Part shown: piece after piece, positions 14,068 to 16,948 of the stretch
How the letters are laid out: each line of letters starts with the position of its first letter
Numbering within the stretch: the stretch's first letter is position 1
Origin: Gammaproteobacteria bacterium
GTDB taxonomy: Bacteria; Pseudomonadota; Gammaproteobacteria; Burkholderiales; Thiobacillaceae
Direction: 5' to 3'
Assembly: GCA_018820745.1 (NCBI GenBank)
Contig: JAHJNP010000184.1
Location: forward strand, 1 to 16,948
Length of the DNA: 16,948 bases
Made by a program: the position numbers and the translations under genes
Notes under the pieces: model-generated
What the model was told of the DNA's origin: nothing
What the model saw: the letters and a program-made list of their open reading frames with translations, nothing else
Database searches by the model: none

Positions 14068-15894
14068 TTAGTCTTGGGGGGTGTATTCAGGCACCCATCT
14101 GGTCAGTGCCTGCTTGACGGCCGCTTCAGGCTGGAAGCTGCCGGTCCTGAACCAGTCGTCCAGTTCGCCCGCCAATGTGCCGATCGCCGCACGCGCCTTC
14201 GCCACCCGCAGCTTGGGGTGCGGCGTCGGCAACGTGGACTCGTCGTCGGCCAGCAGTTCCTCGTAGAGCTTTTCGCCAGGACGCAGACCGGTGTATTCGA
14301 TGCGGATGCGGTCTTCATCCGCGCCCGACAGGCGAATCATGAGCTTGGCCATTTCGGCGATTTTGACCGGCTCGCCCATGTCGAGCACGAAAATTTCGCC
14401 GCCCTCGCCCATCAGGCCCGCCTGCAGCACCAGCTGCGCGGCTTCGGGAATCGACATGAAGTAGCGCGTGATCTCGGGGTGCGTCACCGTCACCGGGCCG
14501 CCCGCCTCGATCTGTTTCTGGAACTTGGGAATCACGCTGCCGGACGAGCCGAGCACGTTGCCGAAGCGCACCGACACGAAGCGCGTGCCGCTCGCCTGCT
14601 GCATCGCCTGGCAGGCCATCTCGGCCAGCCGCTTGGTCGCGCCCATGACATTGGTCGGGTTGACCGCCTTGTCGGTGGAGATCATCACGAACTTGCCCAC
14701 CCCATGCGCCTGCGCGGCTGCCGCGACCACCTGCGTGCCCAGCACGTTGTTGCGCACCGCTTCCCAGGCATTACCGTTCTCCATCAGCGGCACATGCTTG
14801 TACGCGGCCGCATGGAACACCACGGCGGGACGATGCTCGGCCATCACCTGATTCACCCAGACAGCGTTCTTCACGTCGCCGATCACCGGGGCGATCTGCA
14901 GGCCGGCGAAACGCTGCGGCAATTCCTGCTCCATCGCATACAGCGCCAGTTCGGATTGTTCGAACAGCACCAGTTTCGCCGGTTCAAACCGCGCGATCTG
15001 GCGACACAGTTCCGCACCGATCGAGCCGCCCGCGCCGGTCACCATCACCACCTGGCCGGTCAGCAGGCGGTGCAGGCCACTGTCGTCGAGCTCGACCAGA
15101 TCGCGCCCCAGCAAATCGTCGAGTTCGATCCGGCGCAAGCTGGATACCGATACCCGACCCGCCACCAGATCCTCGAGCGAAGGGATCGTCATCACATTCA
15201 GGCCGGCGTCGGCGCAGGTCTGGGTGGTGCGCTTGCGCACTTCGTGCGCGGCCGACGGCAGTGCCAGCACGATGTCGTCCACCTCCATTTTTCGTGCCCA
15301 GACGGCGACCTCGTCCAGCGGCCCCAGCACCGGAATCCCCTGCACCAGGCATCCCCACTTGTCGCGGCTGTCGTCCATCAGGCCCACCACATGAAAGCCT
15401 GCCGGATTGCGCGCCAGTTCGCGCAGCAAAAAGTCCGCCGCCGAGCCCGCGCCGGCCACCAGCACCGGCTTGCTGCCCGGGTGCAGCACGCTGGCCAGGC
15501 GATGCTCCTTCCAGGCGCGGTAGGCCAGTCGGCTGCCGCCCATCAAGACAAGCAGCAGCAGCGGGTCGAGAATCAGCACCGAACGCGGCACCACGGTGCT
15601 GACGCGGAACAGGATCAGCGCGACGGGAATCAGCAGCGCCGCCAGCCCCACGGCCAGCACGATGCGCTTGAGATCGGGCAGGCTGGCAAAGCGCCAGATC
15701 CCGCGATACAGGCCGAAGCGCCAGAACACGACGGCCTGCAGCGGCACTACCCAGATCAGCGTAGACAAGGCTGCAGCCTGGAATTCGGGCGGCACCGCCA
15801 GATTGAAACGCAGCCAGTACGCGGCCAGCCAGGCGAAAGCTGCCACCAGGATGTCATGCAGGATGATGGTGGCGGTGCGGGGATTAAGGTTCAT
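14068..15894 (-). CDS. Nucleoside-diphosphate-sugar 4,6-dehydratase, WbpM/CapD/PglF type
   Basis: A 608-residue membrane-anchored enzyme. Four hydrophobic segments occupy about residues 8-115. A first Rossmann-like domain begins at VLVAGAGSAADFLLREL (144-160), and the catalytic extended-SDR domain at VMVTGAGGSIGAELCRQIA (283-301). Family marks follow: FHAAAYKHVPLME (360-371), ISTDKAVNPTNVMGATKRLAE (405-425), RFGNVLGSSGSVIPKF (443-458) and HPEITRYFMSIPEAAQL (472-488). The usual SDR tyrosine is replaced by methionine (M417 in MGATK, with K421), as in WbpM-type enzymes that convert UDP-GlcNAc to the 4-keto-6-deoxy sugar for QuiNAc, FucNAc or bacillosamine. The length matches long WbpM/PglF proteins rather than soluble FlaA1. 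The ATG at 15894 overlaps the upstream transferase gene by 11 bases, showing an operon. Confidence 0.93.
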   Translation of the reverse strand: MNLNPRTATIILHDILVAAFAWLAAYWLRFNLAVPPEFQAAALSTLIWVVPLQAVVFWRFGLYRGIWRFASLPDLKRIVLAVGLAALLIPVALILFRVSTVVPRSVLILDPLLLLVLMGGSRLAYRAWKEHRLASVLHPGSKPVLVAGAGSAADFLLRELARNPAGFHVVGLMDDSRDKWGCLVQGIPVLGPLDEVAVWARKMEVDDIVLALPSAAHEVRKRTTQTCADAGLNVMTIPSLEDLVAGRVSVSSLRRIELDDLLGRDLVELDDSGLHRLLTGQVVMVTGAGGSIGAELCRQIARFEPAKLVLFEQSELALYAMEQELPQRFAGLQIAPVIGDVKNAVWVNQVMAEHRPAVVFHAAAYKHVPLMENGNAWEAVRNNVLGTQVVAAAAQAHGVGKFVMISTDKAVNPTNVMGATKRLAEMACQAMQQASGTRFVSVRFGNVLGSSGSVIPKFQKQIEAGGPVTVTHPEITRYFMSIPEAAQLVLQAGLMGEGGEIFVLDMGEPVKIAEMAKLMIRLSGADEDRIRIEYTGLRPGEKLYEELLADDESTLPTPHPKLRVAKARAAIGTLAGELDDWFRTGSFQPEAAVKQALTRWVPEYTPQD

Positions 15895-16867
15895 TGCGAA
15901 GTCGATTCCAGCGCCGGTCGATGGTCAGAAAAACCGGCAGATAAAGTGCGGCCGACAGTATAAGCAACCCCGTCGTGTATTGCGGCTGAAGCAGCAGCGT
16001 AACTGCCAGCGCGGCACTTGCGAACATCAGCGCATAGGCCGCCAGGGCAAGCTGGCGATGCGTCGCGCCGAGCAGCACCACTCGTTGATAATAGTGCGAA
16101 CGATGCGCCCGCCAGATTTTTTCGCCCCGCAAGCCGCGTCGTGCGAGTGTCACGCTGGCATCGACGATGAAAGGCGAGAAGACCAGCAGCGGAAACAGCC
16201 ACGGCCACACGTCCTGCATTGCCCCCAGAATGCCGAGCGCGGCCGCCAGGAACCCCAGCGGAATCGAACCGGCATCACCCATGAACACCTGCGCCGGCGG
16301 AAAGTTGAAACGCAAAAACGCCAACGCCGCCGCCGCAATGGCCGCGCAGAATACAGCCAGCCCGGCCGCATCGCCCAGCATTGCCGCCAGCGCCAGCGCA
16401 CCGAAGCCGATAGCGGCCATGCCGCCCGCCAGCCCGTCCGAGCCGTCCATGAAGTTGTACAGATTGGTCATCCACACCACCGCCAGCGTGCCCGCCAGCA
16501 AAGCCCAGCCGCCCAGGCCCAGCGCAAGCAGGCACGCCGTCGCCGCAACGAAATGCGCCAGGAAGCGCAACGCCACCGGCAGGCCCCGCACATCATCCAG
16601 CACCGACACCGCGGCCAGCGCAAATGCCGCCAGCCCCAGCGGCAGCACCGCCTGCAGCGCTACCGGGAACGGGCTGGCCCCGGCCAGCCAGATACTGGCC
16701 ACCCCTACCCCGGCCATGATGCCCAGCCCGCCGATGCGCGGCGTCGGCGTCACATGCAGCGAACGTTCGTTGGGGTGATCCATCGGCAGGCTTTTGCCGC
16801 GCCGCAACAGCCAGAGCAGCGTCAGCCAGCAGATGACAAAAGCGGAAAAAGGCGCAAGCCACATCAT
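15884..16867 (-). CDS. Undecaprenyl-phosphate glycosyl-1-phosphate transferase, WbpL/WecA family
   Basis: A 327-residue polytopic membrane enzyme of the MraY/WecA/WbpL superfamily, which moves a sugar-1-phosphate from a UDP-sugar to undecaprenyl phosphate to start O-antigen assembly. Motifs are all present: MDHPNERSLHVTPTPRIGGL (29-48), the Mg-binding DDVRG (91-95), NLYNFMDGSDGLAGG (135-149), VFMGDAGSIPLGF (194-206) and the late cytoplasmic loop RAHRSHYYQR (253-262). Hydrophobic segments fill the rest, roughly ten to eleven in number. The HRSHYYQR loop is closer to WbpL-type than to MraY. The start ATGATG at 16867 overlaps the stop of the upstream epimerase; the second ATG (16864) is equally possible. 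Followed by the WbpM-like gene, it reproduces the epimerase-wbpL-wbpM order of Pseudomonas O-antigen loci. Confidence 0.93.
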   Translation of the reverse strand: MMWLAPFSAFVICWLTLLWLLRRGKSLPMDHPNERSLHVTPTPRIGGLGIMAGVGVASIWLAGASPFPVALQAVLPLGLAAFALAAVSVLDDVRGLPVALRFLAHFVAATACLLALGLGGWALLAGTLAVVWMTNLYNFMDGSDGLAGGMAAIGFGALALAAMLGDAAGLAVFCAAIAAAALAFLRFNFPPAQVFMGDAGSIPLGFLAAALGILGAMQDVWPWLFPLLVFSPFIVDASVTLARRGLRGEKIWRAHRSHYYQRVVLLGATHRQLALAAYALMFASAALAVTLLLQPQYTTGLLILSAALYLPVFLTIDRRWNRLRNEP

Positions 16868-16948
16868 GCTGAAGCTGCCACCGTTGCGGCCAAACCGGCC
16901 TCCATCGAAAATGGCGGCGTCCAGCCCAAGCGCGACCGAATGAGCGAA
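16864..16948 (-). CDS. C-terminal end of an SDR-family sugar epimerase/dehydratase (truncated by the window)
   Basis: On the minus strand a frame enters from the right edge and ends in TGA at 16866-16864, overlapping the next gene's ATG as ATGA. The 27 visible residues include LGWTPPFSMEAGLAATV, the typical C-terminal pattern of NAD-dependent epimerases (GalE/WbpP/WbpV style), where a LGW-P-P-s-EeGL helix closes the protein. By analogy with wbpV-wbpL-wbpM, a UDP-N-acetylhexosamine C4 epimerase or 4-keto reductase is likely. Only the tail is visible, so the substrate is unknown. Confidence 0.65.
   Translation of the reverse strand, partial: SLIRSRLGWTPPFSMEAGLAATVAASA

Noticed and set aside
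14014..15963. Long plus-strand frame of 649 codons opposite the dehydratase gene
   Set aside because: It is a His/Gln/Arg-rich shadow of a well-recognised gene on the other strand, with no family features; long antisense frames are expected at this GC content.

Overview
The window is a GC-rich proteobacterial chromosome segment. Gene content and protein style suggest a betaproteobacterium, perhaps a Thiobacillus-like member of the Nitrosomonadales; that placement is an inference without a database search. There are no rRNA or tRNA genes, no CRISPR array, no insertion sequence and no phage genes. No gap between genes exceeds 300 bases.

Left block, 1-1956, plus strand: the 3' end of an FKBP-type (SlpA/FkpB) peptidyl-prolyl isomerase, a two-gene ribbon-helix-helix / RelE-ParE toxin-antitoxin module, and ispH. 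FkpB and IspH genes are usual neighbours, so the module looks inserted between them.

Pilus block, 1966-8889, minus strand: a tightly packed minor-pilin operon, read fimT-pilV-pilW-pilX-small secreted protein-pilY1-pilE. It ends 9 bases from the convergent ispH stop. It encodes the priming complex and tip adhesin (PilY1) of a type IVa pilus. thiO is divergent from fimT. The order thiO / fimT...pilE / ispH matches, from memory, the Pseudomonas aeruginosa locus. The pilus genes are visibly less GC-rich than their flanks.

Right block, 8990-16948: thiO (thiamine thiazole synthesis), an unrecognised 58-codon ORF and an ELM1-family protein form a close plus-strand run. A 200-base leader with an elaborate predicted RNA fold then precedes a GT4 glycosyltransferase, followed by an O-antigen ligase/polymerase-type membrane protein. 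Convergent to these, on the minus strand, is an O-antigen initiation set: the tail of an SDR sugar epimerase, a WbpL/WecA-like glycosyl-1-phosphate transferase and a WbpM/CapD-like UDP-sugar 4,6-dehydratase. Together the surface-glycan genes would make an activated amino sugar, load it on undecaprenyl phosphate, extend it and polymerise or ligate it.

Most of the window is recognisable core or surface biology. The items most worth a second look are the structured leader at about 11246-11371, two REP-like palindromes (12606-12672 and 13989-14050), the toxin-antitoxin module next to the essential ispH, the 58-codon ORF before the ELM1 gene, and the small secreted protein upstream of pilY1.
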